Notes: generated from the sequence alone by a model not told the origin. A DNA stretch of 64,000 bases from an uncultured Pelagibacteraceae bacterium (GCA_902628965.1 CACOPB010000003.1:54673-118672), one strand, 5' to 3'; shown: positions 39,021 to 49,665, counted from the first letter of the stretch. Program-made: numbers and translations.

Positions 39021-39584
39021 ATGGAAAGTAATTTTTTCTCTCAGCGTAGATCTGTATTGGCAAGAAAAATGTCACCTAAAAATATCCCTGATGAAGATTT
39101 AGATAAAATTTTAGCTGCGGGGATTAGAGTGCCAGATCATGGGGCACTTAATCCTTGGAAAATATCTGTGATTAAAGGTGATAAACTTAAACTAATTGAT
39201 GAAAGTATTATCTTAAGTGAATTTAAAAAAGAAAATCCAAATGCAAATGAAATTCAGTTAGAAACAGAATCTAAAAGATTTCAAAGAGCTTCTGTAATTT
39301 TAGCCGTATTATCAACTCCGTTAGAACATCCAAAAATACCAAAGTGGGAAATGACATTATCTTCAGGTGCAGTTTGTATGAACTTATTATCGTGTGCGCA
39401 ATCATTAGGATACGCAGCTCAGTGGTTAACCGAGTGGTATGCCTATAATAACAAAATGATTGAATATCTGGGTGGCCGTAAAGAGATTGATAAAATTTCT
39501 GGCTTTATATATCTGGGCCATAAGGTTGAAGAACCAAATGAAAGACGAAGACCAGATCCAAAAAATGTAATCAATTATTTGTGA
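39021..39584 (+). CDS. nitroreductase family protein
   Basis: RRSVLARKMSPKNIPDEDLDKILAAGIRVPDHGALNPWKISVI. Confidence 0.88.
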   Translation: MESNFFSQRRSVLARKMSPKNIPDEDLDKILAAGIRVPDHGALNPWKISVIKGDKLKLIDESIILSEFKKENPNANEIQLETESKRFQRASVILAVLSTPLEHPKIPKWEMTLSSGAVCMNLLSCAQSLGYAAQWLTEWYAYNNKMIEYLGGRKEIDKISGFIYLGHKVEEPNERRRPDPKNVINYL

Positions 39585-39591
39585 GGAAGTT

Positions 39592-39894
39592 ATGTTTATA
39601 GCCATGAACAGGTTTAAAATAGTATTAGGAAAAGAAATAGAATTCGAGAAGGTTTGGAGAGAACGAGATACTCATTTAGACGGTACAAAGGGATTTAAAG
39701 AATTCCATTTAGTTAAAGGTGAAAAAAATAATGAATTTTCACTTTATGCTTCTCATACAATATGGGATTCTAGAGATGATTTTATTAATTGGACAAAATC
39801 AGAAGCTTTTAGACAAGCTCATAAAAATGCAGGTAAACATAAGGATCTTTACTTAGGTCCCCCTCAATTTGAGGGATTTGAAACAGTTCTATAA
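39592..39894 (+). CDS. antibiotic biosynthesis monooxygenase (ABM) domain protein
   Basis: MNRFKIVLGKEIEFEKVWRERDTHLDGTKGFKEFHLVKG...W.S..AF..AH. Confidence 0.8.
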   Translation: MFIAMNRFKIVLGKEIEFEKVWRERDTHLDGTKGFKEFHLVKGEKNNEFSLYASHTIWDSRDDFINWTKSEAFRQAHKNAGKHKDLYLGPPQFEGFETVL

Positions 39895-39895
39895 A

Positions 39896-40285
39896 ATGTT
39901 GGCTCAAATAAGCATATTTTTGACATCTATAGTTTTGGGAACAATGTTATTTTTTTCCTTTGTTGTTGCTCCAATAACTTTTAAATCTTTAAATGAAGAA
40001 AACGCAAGAGTGTTTATAAGAAAAATTTTTCCTTATTACTACAATATAAATTTGATTTTATGCTTCTTAGCCACTCTATGTTTTGTTTTTATTGGAACTA
40101 ATTCTTTAAATTTTTATTTGATTTTATCAACAACAATTCTTTTTGGTATTTCAAGTTTTATATTAATGCCATTAATTAATAAATTTAGAGATAATAAAGA
40201 AGATAAAAAATTCAAATATCTTCATATGATATCGGTTATTATTAATTTTATTCAAATTATATTTTTAATACTGATAATATTTTAA
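39896..40285 (+). CDS. DUF4149-like four-TM membrane protein
   Basis: Likely start MLAQISIFLTS at 39896; ORF-track start at 39869 lies in the preceding gene. Confidence 0.6.
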   Translation: MLAQISIFLTSIVLGTMLFFSFVVAPITFKSLNEENARVFIRKIFPYYYNINLILCFLATLCFVFIGTNSLNFYLILSTTILFGISSFILMPLINKFRDNKEDKKFKYLHMISVIINFIQIIFLILIIF

Positions 40286-40288
40286 AAA

Positions 40289-41413
40289 TTATCTTTGATT
40301 TAACTGCATCACTTTTCGGTGTTTGCTACCTTTGTAGCTCGCCAAAGGTCTAATAAGTTTGTTAGCAGCATGTTGCTCCATTATGTGAGCGGACCAACCA
40401 GTAATTCTGGAAATTACGAATATTGGAGTGAAAAAATCTGTTTCGAAACCCATTAAATGATAAGTAGGTCCCGTTGGGTAGTCTACATTGGGGTGTATAT
40501 TTTTCCTCTTAATCATTACTTTCTCAACAATGTCATAGATTTTTTCAAACTTTTTATCTTTTTTAATTTTAGCTACTTTACCAAAGTACTTTCTCATAGT
40601 TGGAACCCTAGAATCTCCTGACTTGTAAACTCTATGCCCAAAACCCATAACTACTTCTTTATTTTTAAGTGCATCATTAATCCATTTTAAAGCATTTTCA
40701 GGTTTTTTAATTTTGTTCATCATATGCATGACTTCTTCGTTAGCACCCCCGTGAAGTGGGCCTTTTAAACTTGCAATAGCACCGGTTATTGCACCATGTA
40801 TATCAGACAAACTGCTAGTAATTGTTCTAGCAGTAAAAGTCGAAACATTGAAACTATGTTCAGCATACAAAATTAAAGATACATCAAAAGCTTTAACAAT
40901 TTCTTTTTGTGGTACTTTACCAAAACACATGTAGAAAAAGTTTTCAGCAAAAGTTAAATTTTTTTTAGGTTTAATGATTTTTTTTCCTTTACGTATTCTG
41001 TAAAAAGCCGCCAATGCCGTTGGAGTTTTCGCAAAAATTCTTAATGCTTTCCTCATATTAGCCTCGTGAGAAGAATCTGTTGTTTCTTTATCTTCTAATC
41101 CCATCACACTTACTGCAGTTCGTGCCACATCCATTGGGTGTGATCTTTTTGGCATATGTTTTATAATTTCATATAAATTTTTTGTTAATTCTCTATTGTT
41201 TCTTTCCTCTTTTTCAAAGTGTTTAAGATCTATAGAATTAGGAAGATCTTTATTTAATATTAAATAGGCAACTTCTTCAAATCTGCAATATTCACACAAA
41301 TCTTGAGCAGCGTAACCCCTATAAGTAAGGGAATTTATTTCTGGCATTACTTTTGAAACTTCAGTTTCATCTACAACTATACCTAGTAAGCCTTTTTTTA
41401 TATCGTCACTCAT
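40289..41413 (-). CDS. prpC: 2-methylcitrate synthase / citrate synthase family
   Basis: GFGHRVYKSGDSRVPTM, TGPTYHLMGF; adjacent to prpB and prpD. Confidence 0.9.
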   Translation of the reverse strand: MSDDIKKGLLGIVVDETEVSKVMPEINSLTYRGYAAQDLCEYCRFEEVAYLILNKDLPNSIDLKHFEKEERNNRELTKNLYEIIKHMPKRSHPMDVARTAVSVMGLEDKETTDSSHEANMRKALRIFAKTPTALAAFYRIRKGKKIIKPKKNLTFAENFFYMCFGKVPQKEIVKAFDVSLILYAEHSFNVSTFTARTITSSLSDIHGAITGAIASLKGPLHGGANEEVMHMMNKIKKPENALKWINDALKNKEVVMGFGHRVYKSGDSRVPTMRKYFGKVAKIKKDKKFEKIYDIVEKVMIKRKNIHPNVDYPTGPTYHLMGFETDFFTPIFVISRITGWSAHIMEQHAANKLIRPLASYKGSKHRKVMQLNQR

Positions 41414-42309
41414 TATTCATGCCCTTCAGTACTAAAATTATAAATTTTTTCGTCTAATGAATTATATTTTTCGTAATCAACTAATTCATAAAGTCTTTTT
41501 CTAGTTTGCATCTTATCTATAATATTGTTTTGATGTCCATTTGCATAAATGTCTCTTAATCCATCTTCCACATTTTTCATAGCCAATCTTTGTGTAGTTA
41601 CAGGATAAATTACTATATTATATCCAAAATTTTCTAATTCTTTGTAGTTAAACAATTTAGACTTACCAAACTCAGTCATATTAGCTAATAGATAGCCATT
41701 TAATTCTTTACGAACTTTTTCAAAATCTTTCTCATCTTTTAGAGCTTCAGGAAATATTATTTCAGCTCCAGCATCGATATATGCTTTGCATCTATCAATC
41801 ATTTTATCAATTCCTTCTACACTCTTCGCATCTGAACGAGCAATAATTTTAAAATTTTGATCTTTTTTAGCATTAACGCATTCTTTGATTTTTTTAATCA
41901 TACTATCAGTTGAAATAAGTTCCTTATTTTCAAGATGCCCACATCTTTTTCTCTCGATTTGATCCTCTAAGTGAACACCAGTTATTCCAAATTCTTCAAA
42001 AGTTTCTATAGTTTCTTTACAAGATTTAAATCCTGTATCTATATCAACTATTGTTGGAAGATTTGTTACTCTTGAAATTAAATAAGATCTTGTACTTACA
42101 TCTTGTAGTGTTGTTAAACCAATATCAGGAAATCCAAGATCATTAGCCATAACTCCACCAGATACATAGACTGCATCATATCCAATTTCCTCAATTAATT
42201 TTGCTGTAAGTGGATTATAGGCACCAGGAACTCTTAATATTTTATTTGATTTTAATTTTTGATCAAAATCTAATCTTTTTTGGCTTGGTTCTTTTTCTAC
42301 AAAATGCAT
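41413..42309 (-). CDS. prpB: 2-methylisocitrate lyase
   Basis: RVPGAYNPLTAKLIEEIGYDAVYVSGGVMA, VDIDTGF, LEDQIERKRCGHLENKELI. Confidence 0.92.
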   Translation of the reverse strand: MHFVEKEPSQKRLDFDQKLKSNKILRVPGAYNPLTAKLIEEIGYDAVYVSGGVMANDLGFPDIGLTTLQDVSTRSYLISRVTNLPTIVDIDTGFKSCKETIETFEEFGITGVHLEDQIERKRCGHLENKELISTDSMIKKIKECVNAKKDQNFKIIARSDAKSVEGIDKMIDRCKAYIDAGAEIIFPEALKDEKDFEKVRKELNGYLLANMTEFGKSKLFNYKELENFGYNIVIYPVTTQRLAMKNVEDGLRDIYANGHQNNIIDKMQTRKRLYELVDYEKYNSLDEKIYNFSTEGHE

Positions 42310-43811
42310 TAAAAAATTCCTTTTTTATTATTTTGTTTTAATCTATTTTTTCTTACTTCAATATTTAATTTATGGAGTTGACCAGATTTTAAATTCTTTA
42401 AATTTTGTACTGTTTTTAAAAAACGATTACTCTCTTTTCTGTCTAAAATACCATCAGTTAAAGTTAAAAATTTATTAATATAATTTTCTCTCTTAAATGG
42501 TCTAGCTCCATACGGATGTGCATCTGCTCTATCTAGTTCCTCTATGATTTTTTTTCCGTTATTAAGTGTTACAACTACTTTAGCACCAAATGCTTTATTT
42601 TTGGGATTTAGATCATGATATTTCTTTGTCCACTTTTTATCTTCATAAGTTTTTATTGATTTCCAAATCTTAATAGTACTTTTTCTATTTGCTCTAGCTT
42701 TCGTGTAAGATTTAATATGATGCCAGTCTCCGTCTTCTAAAGCTACAGCAAAAATATACATAATAGAATGATCAAGAGTTTCTCTACTGGCATTAGGGTC
42801 CATTTTTTGTGGATCATTAGCACCTGTTCCAATTACATAATGGGTGTGATGACTTGTAAAAATATCAATTTTTTTAACAAAATTTAAATTAGAGATTTTT
42901 GTTTTCAGTTTTTTAGCTAGATCTATTAAAGCTTGTGATTGGTATTCAGCAGAATATTCTTTTGTATATGTCTCTAGAATAGCTTTTTTACTTTCACCTT
43001 TTTTTGGCAATGGGACTTTGTATTTAGCTTTTTTACCATCTAATATTCTTGCTATTACACTATCCTCACCTTCGTATATTGGACTTGGAGCACCTTCGCC
43101 TCTCATAGCTCTATCTACAGCTTCGATAGCAAGTTTGCCTGCATGTGCTGGAGCATAAGCTTTCCAACTTGAAATTTCTCCTTTTCTAGATTGTCTTGTA
43201 GAAATTGTTGTATGTAGTGCCTGTTGAACAGCTTGATAGATTGTTTCAGTATTTAGTTTTAACATTGTTCCTAATCCAGCGGATACACTTGGTCCTAAAT
43301 GAGCTATGTGATCAACTTTATGCTTATGCAAACAAATGCCTTTAACTAAATTAACCTGAACTTCATACGCAGTAATTATCCCTCGTAATAAATCCAATCC
43401 ACTTCTTTTATTTTGTTGTGCAACACTTATAAGAGGTGGGATGTTATCTCCTGGATGACTATAATCTGCAGCTAAAAAAGTGTCATGAAAATCTAACTCT
43501 CTAACTGCTGTTCCGTTAGACCATGCTGCCCATTCGCAATCAAATTTTAATTTTGAATTAATACCAAAAAGAGTTGCACCATTTTTTCTAGGGTGCCTTA
43601 AAGCCATTTCTCTAGATGAAATTACTGGTTTTCTGTTTAAAGAGGCAATCGCAACAGAAGCATTATCAATAATTCTATTGATAACCATTTCAATAGCATC
43701 TTTATTTAATTTGGCATTATCACTAGCTATCTCTGCTATTTTCCATGCAAGCTGTTTCTTCTTTGGAAGATTAATTTTAGACGGATATACTTTAATTGTA
43801 TGTAATAACAA
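42309..43811 (-). CDS. prpD: 2-methylcitrate dehydratase
   Basis: MmgE/PrpD family; [29 protein letters not shown]. Confidence 0.92.
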   Translation of the reverse strand: MLLHTIKVYPSKINLPKKKQLAWKIAEIASDNAKLNKDAIEMVINRIIDNASVAIASLNRKPVISSREMALRHPRKNGATLFGINSKLKFDCEWAAWSNGTAVRELDFHDTFLAADYSHPGDNIPPLISVAQQNKRSGLDLLRGIITAYEVQVNLVKGICLHKHKVDHIAHLGPSVSAGLGTMLKLNTETIYQAVQQALHTTISTRQSRKGEISSWKAYAPAHAGKLAIEAVDRAMRGEGAPSPIYEGEDSVIARILDGKKAKYKVPLPKKGESKKAILETYTKEYSAEYQSQALIDLAKKLKTKISNLNFVKKIDIFTSHHTHYVIGTGANDPQKMDPNASRETLDHSIMYIFAVALEDGDWHHIKSYTKARANRKSTIKIWKSIKTYEDKKWTKKYHDLNPKNKAFGAKVVVTLNNGKKIIEELDRADAHPYGARPFKRENYINKFLTLTDGILDRKESNRFLKTVQNLKNLKSGQLHKLNIEVRKNRLKQNNKKGIF

Positions 43812-43864
43812 AATTGCTCCTAAATTAAATTTTTGTTTTAATAGTTAAATTAAATTAATCAATA

Positions 43865-44530
43865 TTAAAGATATTCGGAGACTATTTTCTCAATACCTAC
43901 AAAGTCTTTTATTAAGTGATTGTGATAAATTTCATTAGATCTTTTTTCAGTATATCCATATTTTAACAGAATCATTGGAATTTCTGCTGCTTTTGCTGTA
44001 TTTGCATCAGTTTCACTATCACCAATCATTATTGATTTATTTTTATCACCATCCAGAATTTCAATTATTGTATTAAGAGTTCTTGGATCAGGTTTGCAAT
44101 ATTCAAATGTATTCCATCCAGCCACATATTCAAAGTAATCATAGATCCCAATTTTTTTTAAAAGATCAACTGCTAAATGTTCAGTTTTATTAGTGCATAC
44201 TGCCATAGAAATATTTTCTTTTTTGCACCAATTTAAAAATTCTTTTACTCCATTTAGTAGCTTACTTTCAATTAAGATATTTTTTCCATAGTAAGACAAA
44301 AATTCGTCTGTCATCTTGTTTTTAATTTTTTCATCAAACCACTTCCACTGACCATTAGCTTTTGCCATCATAGCTTTTGCTCCTTTGCCAACAGCATTTT
44401 TTAATTCTCCTAATGTTTTTGTAGGATAACCAAATTTTTTCATTACATGGTTGTGTGCGTGTATTAAATCTGGCGCTGTATCTACTAAGGTACCGTCTAA
44501 ATCAAATAAAACTGTAAATTTTTGTTTCAT
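43865..44530 (-). CDS. phosphoglycolate phosphatase-like HAD hydrolase
   Basis: FDLDGTLVDTAPDL, VCTNKT, KPDPRTL, MIGDSETDANTAKAA. Confidence 0.88.
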   Translation of the reverse strand: MKQKFTVLFDLDGTLVDTAPDLIHAHNHVMKKFGYPTKTLGELKNAVGKGAKAMMAKANGQWKWFDEKIKNKMTDEFLSYYGKNILIESKLLNGVKEFLNWCKKENISMAVCTNKTEHLAVDLLKKIGIYDYFEYVAGWNTFEYCKPDPRTLNTIIEILDGDKNKSIMIGDSETDANTAKAAEIPMILLKYGYTEKRSNEIYHNHLIKDFVGIEKIVSEYL

Positions 44531-44599
44531 TTTAAAAGTATTTTAAAGAAATAAATTGTGAATTAATCAAGACATACTCTTAATGTAAATCAATTCTAA

Positions 44600-45211
44600 A
44601 TGGAAGTTTTAAATCAAAAAAAATTACGAGAAAAATTTATAAAATTAGGAGTTAAGATGACAGGTCCTGAGACTATTTTTTTTTCGAAAGATACTAAGAT
44701 TGGAAAAAAGGTAACTATAGAACCTTATGTTGTTATTGGCTCCAAGGTTAAAATTGGGGATAATGTAATTATAAGATCTTTTTCACATCTAGAGTTTTGT
44801 AAAATTGAAAATAAAGTTGAAATTGGTCCCTACGCTAGAATTAGACCTAACACAACTTTAAAATCAGGATCTAAAGTAGGTAATTTTGTTGAAATTAAAA
44901 AAAGTACCTTAGGAAAAAAATCTAAAATAAATCATCTATCTTATGTGGGAGATTCTCAAATTGGAAAAGCAGTAAACATAGGTGCAGGTACTATTACTTG
45001 TAACTATGATGGAGTAAGTAAAAACAAAACAAAGATTGAAGATAAAGCATTTATAGGCTCAAATACTTCATTGGTTGCTCCAATAACCATAAAAAAAGAT
45101 AGTATTGTTGGAGCCGGATCAGTAATTACAAAAAATGTTAGAAAAAAATCTTTAGCATTAACAAGATCGCCACAATTAGAAATTAAAAATTATAAAAGAA
45201 AGAAAAAATAA
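44600..45211 (+). CDS. GlmU acetyltransferase (LbH) domain only
   Basis: Aligns to the C-terminal half of GlmU (VIEPYVV, IRSFSHLE, GPYARIRP, VGNFVEIKKS, NIGAGTITCNYDG, GSNTSLVAPI) and lacks the uridylyltransferase domain. Confidence 0.88.
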   Translation: MEVLNQKKLREKFIKLGVKMTGPETIFFSKDTKIGKKVTIEPYVVIGSKVKIGDNVIIRSFSHLEFCKIENKVEIGPYARIRPNTTLKSGSKVGNFVEIKKSTLGKKSKINHLSYVGDSQIGKAVNIGAGTITCNYDGVSKNKTKIEDKAFIGSNTSLVAPITIKKDSIVGAGSVITKNVRKKSLALTRSPQLEIKNYKRKKK

Positions 45212-45214
45212 AAT

Positions 45215-47035
45215 ATGTGTGGAATTATTGGAATATCAAGTAACAAACCTGTTTCTGCAAATATAATTAATTCGTTAAAAAAATTAGAATATAGAGGATA
45301 TGACTCTGCAGGTATAGCTACACTTTCAGATGGAGAAATCAATGAGGTCAAATCAGAAGGTAGAGTAGATAATTTAGAAAATAATTTTGATTTAAAAAAT
45401 TTAAAAGGTAGTATTGGAATAGGACACGTAAGATGGGCCACTCACGGTATTCCAAATAGTTTAAATGCACACCCTCATTCTTCACATAATGTTTCTGTAG
45501 TTCATAATGGAATTATTGAAAATTCAACTATATTAAAAAAACACTTAATCAATAAAGGTCATAACTTTAAATCCCAAACTGATACTGAGGTAATTGTCCA
45601 TTTGATTACTGAACATTTGAAAACATTAGAATTAGAAGAGGCAATTACAAAAACTTTAAAACAACTTCACGGCAGTTTTGCGCTTGGAATAGTATTTAAG
45701 GATATGCCAGACTTAATTGTTGGTGCTAGAAGAGGATCACCTTTAGCAGTAGGTTATGGTCCAAATGAAAACTATCTAGGATCAGATTCTTATGCTTTAA
45801 AATCTATGACAAATAAAATTACATATCTTGATGATGGTGAATTTTGTATTGTTAAAAAAGATCAAGTTCTTTTTTTTAATGAGGAAGGAACAAAGATTAA
45901 TAAAAAAATATTAGAATTATCATCAGATGAAGCAAGTTATGACAAAGGTGATTTTAAACATTTCATGGCAAAAGAAATTGAAGAACAACCGACAACAATT
46001 AAAACTGGAATTAAAGAATACGTAGACAATTTAAATAAAGATATAAATATCTTTAATTTTCCATGGAAAATTGAAGATATTAAATCAATAACTTTAGTAG
46101 GATGTGGAACAGCATATCATTCATGTTTGATGGCAAAATATTGGCTTGAAGAATTAACAACTTTAGATGTTAACATAGATATAGCTTCAGAATTTAGATA
46201 TAGAAAAAATAGATTTAAAACAGATGCTTTATATATTTTTGTTTCACAATCTGGAGAAACAGCAGATACTTATGCTGCTCTTGATCTTTGTAATAAAAAT
46301 AATATGAAAACATGCGCAGTTGTTAATGTAATCGAAAGCTCAATTGCAAGAGATTCTAACTTTGTTTTACCAATTCATTGTGGTCCTGAAATTGGTGTAG
46401 CATCGACGAAAGCTTTTTTAGGGCAAATACTAGTTTTATATATTTTAACCTTAAAACTTGGATTATTAAGAAAAGAAATTAAAAAAAAAGAATATCAAGA
46501 AAAAATTAAAGATTTAATAACCTTACCAAGTCTTATAGATAAAACATTGCTCCATGATAATGATATCCAAGCAATATCCTCAACATTTAACGAAGCAAAG
46601 GGTTCAATGTTTTTAGGTAGAGGTTATTCATATCCAATAGCTTTAGAGGGTGCATTAAAACTAAAAGAACTTTCTTACGTTCATGCTGAAGGATATCCAG
46701 CTGGTGAAATGAAACACGGGCCATTAGCTTTAATTGAAGAGGGTATGCCCGTAGTAGTTTTGGCTCCTAGAGATAATTATTATAAAAAAACAATCTCAAA
46801 CATGCAGGAAGTTATTGCTAGAGGAGCGAAGGTATTATTGATAACCAATAAAAGTAAAAATGAAGTTGTGTCAGAAAATATTTGGGAAACTATTGAAGTT
46901 GAGAATACAAATAATGACTTGCTTCCATTCCTTTTGACTATTCCACTTCAAAAACTTGCGTACTATTCTGCTCTTAAAAAAGGTTATGATATTGATAAGC
47001 CTAGAAATTTAGCTAAATCTGTTACTGTTGAGTAA
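45215..47035 (+). CDS. glmS: glutamine-fructose-6-phosphate aminotransferase (isomerizing)
   Basis: MCGIIGI N-terminal Cys, SQSGETADT, ends RNLAKSVTVE. Confidence 0.96.
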   Translation: MCGIIGISSNKPVSANIINSLKKLEYRGYDSAGIATLSDGEINEVKSEGRVDNLENNFDLKNLKGSIGIGHVRWATHGIPNSLNAHPHSSHNVSVVHNGIIENSTILKKHLINKGHNFKSQTDTEVIVHLITEHLKTLELEEAITKTLKQLHGSFALGIVFKDMPDLIVGARRGSPLAVGYGPNENYLGSDSYALKSMTNKITYLDDGEFCIVKKDQVLFFNEEGTKINKKILELSSDEASYDKGDFKHFMAKEIEEQPTTIKTGIKEYVDNLNKDINIFNFPWKIEDIKSITLVGCGTAYHSCLMAKYWLEELTTLDVNIDIASEFRYRKNRFKTDALYIFVSQSGETADTYAALDLCNKNNMKTCAVVNVIESSIARDSNFVLPIHCGPEIGVASTKAFLGQILVLYILTLKLGLLRKEIKKKEYQEKIKDLITLPSLIDKTLLHDNDIQAISSTFNEAKGSMFLGRGYSYPIALEGALKLKELSYVHAEGYPAGEMKHGPLALIEEGMPVVVLAPRDNYYKKTISNMQEVIARGAKVLLITNKSKNEVVSENIWETIEVENTNNDLLPFLLTIPLQKLAYYSALKKGYDIDKPRNLAKSVTVE

Positions 47036-47066
47036 ATATTAATAATATAGTAAATTTAATTTCTTA

Positions 47067-47429
47067 ATGTTTTTTAAAAAAATAAAAAAATTATTGATAA
47101 CATTTATTTTATTTATCACAGTTACATCTTGTGGACCATCTGATGTAATAGTAAATATTTATGGTTTTTCTGAGTATAATTGCACTACTGAGGAGTATAG
47201 AATTTTAACACCGTCGCCAATGCTTTCATTTTTAAAACCAAAAAAATGGTATAATAGAGAAGAGTTTCATGAGGCTAATTACAAAGAAGCTTTAGAACCT
47301 TATAAAGATCTAGCCATAAGTGAAGAAACTTTATCAGAAGTTTTACCAACACCAGAAATTAGCGATGCTTTTTTCAATGAATTTACAATGATTGTGGATT
47401 GTGAAAATCCTAAAGATATTAAATTTTAA
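47067..47429 (+). CDS. small lipoprotein of unknown function
   Basis: Signal peptide with lipobox TVTSCG. Confidence 0.65.
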   Translation: MFFKKIKKLLITFILFITVTSCGPSDVIVNIYGFSEYNCTTEEYRILTPSPMLSFLKPKKWYNREEFHEANYKEALEPYKDLAISEETLSEVLPTPEISDAFFNEFTMIVDCENPKDIKF

Positions 47430-47445
47430 TATGTTTAATTCAATA

Positions 47446-47475
47446 AATAAGGCAAAATCTGTCACTGTTGAATAA
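47446..47475 (+). pseudogene. remnant of a second glmS 3' end (NKAKSVTVE-stop)
   Basis: AAT AAG GCA AAA TCT GTC ACT GTT GAA TAA versus glmS AAT TTA GCT AAA TCT GTT ACT GTT GAG TAA; last seven codons and stop identical in amino-acid sequence with three synonymous differences. Confidence 0.8.
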
Positions 47476-47510
47476 TAATAAAACTCTGTTAAAACAATCT
47501 CGAGTTGAAA

Positions 47511-48890
47511 ATGAAAAAATGGAAATTAAATAGTTGGAGAAATTATCCTGTAAAACACATTCCTGAGTATCAGGATGAAAAAGAATTAGATCAAGTTCTA
47601 AATAAAATTAAGACTTTTCCTCCTCTTGTTTTTGCTGAAGAAACAAGACATCTTAAAAGACTATTAGCAGATGTTGTAGATGGTAATGCTTTTTTACTTC
47701 AAGGAGGCGATTGTGCTGAAAGTTTTGCAGAATTTAATCCAGATAACATAAGAGACTATTTTAAAGTAATTCTTCAGATGTCATTAGTTTTGACTTATTC
47801 TGCATCACTGCCAGTAATTAAACTTGGAAGAATAGCAGGCCAGTTTGCAAAACCAAGAAGTGCCCCTACTGAAAAACATGGAGATTTAGAATTCCCTAGT
47901 TATCTTGGTGATAATGTTAATGGCATAGAATTTAATGAAAAAGCAAGAAAACATGATCCAAAAAGACTTTTTAGAGCTTATTCTCAGTCAGCGTCAACAT
48001 TAAATCTTTTAAGAGCTTTTTCACATGGTGGTTTTGCAGATTTAAAAAAAGTTCACTTATGGAATTTAGGGTATATTAAAAAAAGCTCTCAAGCTAAAAA
48101 ATTCAAAGAGTTAGAAGATAAGATTGCAGATGCATTATCATTTATGGATGCATGTGGAATTAATTCAGAATTTAATAGAAGATTGAAAACAGTTAATTTT
48201 TGGACTTCCCATGAAGCATTACACCTACCTTTTGAAGAAAGCATGACCAGAATAGATTCTACCACAGGTGAATATCATGCAACCTCAGCTCATTTTGTTT
48301 GGATAGGTGACAGAACAAGACAACTTGAAGGTGGTCATGTTGAATATTGTCGTGGAATTGAAAATCCAATTGGAATAAAATGTGGTCCAACAAGTAAATC
48401 TGACGAGATTGTTAAAATTTGTAATTTAATAAATCCAAATAACGAAAAAGGAAAAATTACTCTAATTTCAAGATTTGGTCATGATAGTGTTGAAAAGTTC
48501 TTACCAAAACTTGTTAGAGGTATAAAAAAAGAAGGTATAAATGTTATTTGGTCGTGTGATCCTATGCACGGAAACACAATTCAGTCCACAACAGGATATA
48601 AGACAAGACGTTTTAATAATATATTGAAAGAAGTCAAAGATGTTTTTGCAGTACATCAAAGTGAGGGATCTTATGCTGGAGGCTTACATATTGAAATGAC
48701 AGGACAAAATGTAACTGAATGTACTGGTGGTGCTAAAAATATCCAAGATCAAGATTTGTCAAGCAGGTATCATACACATTGTGATCCAAGACTTAATGCT
48801 GATCAGGCTTTAGAGCTTGCTTTTTTAATTTCTGATGAGATTAAAAAGAATAGCACGTATTCCAAAAATGCAAATAGAGCGGCATCATAG
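47511..48890 (+). CDS. 3-deoxy-7-phosphoheptulonate synthase, class II
   Basis: FLLQGGDCAESF, SHEALHLPFEESMTR, CDPMHGNT, TECTGG; ATG at 47511 (upstream TTG at 47505 also possible). Confidence 0.93.
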   Translation: MKKWKLNSWRNYPVKHIPEYQDEKELDQVLNKIKTFPPLVFAEETRHLKRLLADVVDGNAFLLQGGDCAESFAEFNPDNIRDYFKVILQMSLVLTYSASLPVIKLGRIAGQFAKPRSAPTEKHGDLEFPSYLGDNVNGIEFNEKARKHDPKRLFRAYSQSASTLNLLRAFSHGGFADLKKVHLWNLGYIKKSSQAKKFKELEDKIADALSFMDACGINSEFNRRLKTVNFWTSHEALHLPFEESMTRIDSTTGEYHATSAHFVWIGDRTRQLEGGHVEYCRGIENPIGIKCGPTSKSDEIVKICNLINPNNEKGKITLISRFGHDSVEKFLPKLVRGIKKEGINVIWSCDPMHGNTIQSTTGYKTRRFNNILKEVKDVFAVHQSEGSYAGGLHIEMTGQNVTECTGGAKNIQDQDLSSRYHTHCDPRLNADQALELAFLISDEIKKNSTYSKNANRAAS

Positions 48891-48927
48891 ACATTGTAAA
48901 ATAATAATTTAATTATATTTATAAAGA

Positions 48928-49665
48928 ATGCAGGTTTCAGAAAAAACAAAATTTATTTCTAAATGGATAAAAGAATATGTAGATAATATGCCCTCAAAAG
49001 CTGAGTCATTAGTAATAGGAATTTCAGGAGGTATAGATTCTTCGGTATCAAGCACACTAAGTGCAATGACTGGATTGAAAACTATTGTTTTATCCATGCC
49101 AATAAAACAAAAATCTCATCAACATGATTTAAGTTTAAAGCATCAAGAATGGTTAGTTAAAAATTTCAAAAATGTTGAGGCACACACAATCAATTTAGAT
49201 GAGCTATTTTTAGCATTTAATGCGAGCTTATCAAAATTTGATAACGAGCATGGAATGGCAAATTCTAGAGCTAGGTTGAGAATGACAACGCTTTATCAAG
49301 TTGCTGCAGCTAACAAAGGAATTGTGGTGGGAACTGGAAATAAAGTTGAAGATTTTGGAGTTGGTTTTTATACAAAATATGGTGATGGTGGAGTTGATAT
49401 TTCACCAATAGCTGATTGTAATAAAACTGAAGTTTGGGAACTTGGAAAAGAACTTGGTATTTTACAGGAGATTATTGATGCAGCTCCAACTGATGGATTA
49501 TGGGATGATGGTAGAACTGATGAAGGTCAGCTTGGATTAAAATATAACGAATTAGAAGAGGCTATGGAGAATCCAAATTCTCCGAATCGTGTTAAATACG
49601 AAAATATTAGAAAACAAAATATGCATAAAATGGAGCCAATTCCAGTATGCATAATTCCAAATTAA
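48928..49665 (+). CDS. nadE: NAD(+) synthase (ammonia/single-domain type)
   Basis: VIGISGGIDSSVSSTL, ARLRMTTLYQVAAANKGIVVGTGNKVEDFGVGFYTKYGDGGVDI. Confidence 0.93.
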   Translation: MQVSEKTKFISKWIKEYVDNMPSKAESLVIGISGGIDSSVSSTLSAMTGLKTIVLSMPIKQKSHQHDLSLKHQEWLVKNFKNVEAHTINLDELFLAFNASLSKFDNEHGMANSRARLRMTTLYQVAAANKGIVVGTGNKVEDFGVGFYTKYGDGGVDISPIADCNKTEVWELGKELGILQEIIDAAPTDGLWDDGRTDEGQLGLKYNELEEAMENPNSPNRVKYENIRKQNMHKMEPIPVCIIPN

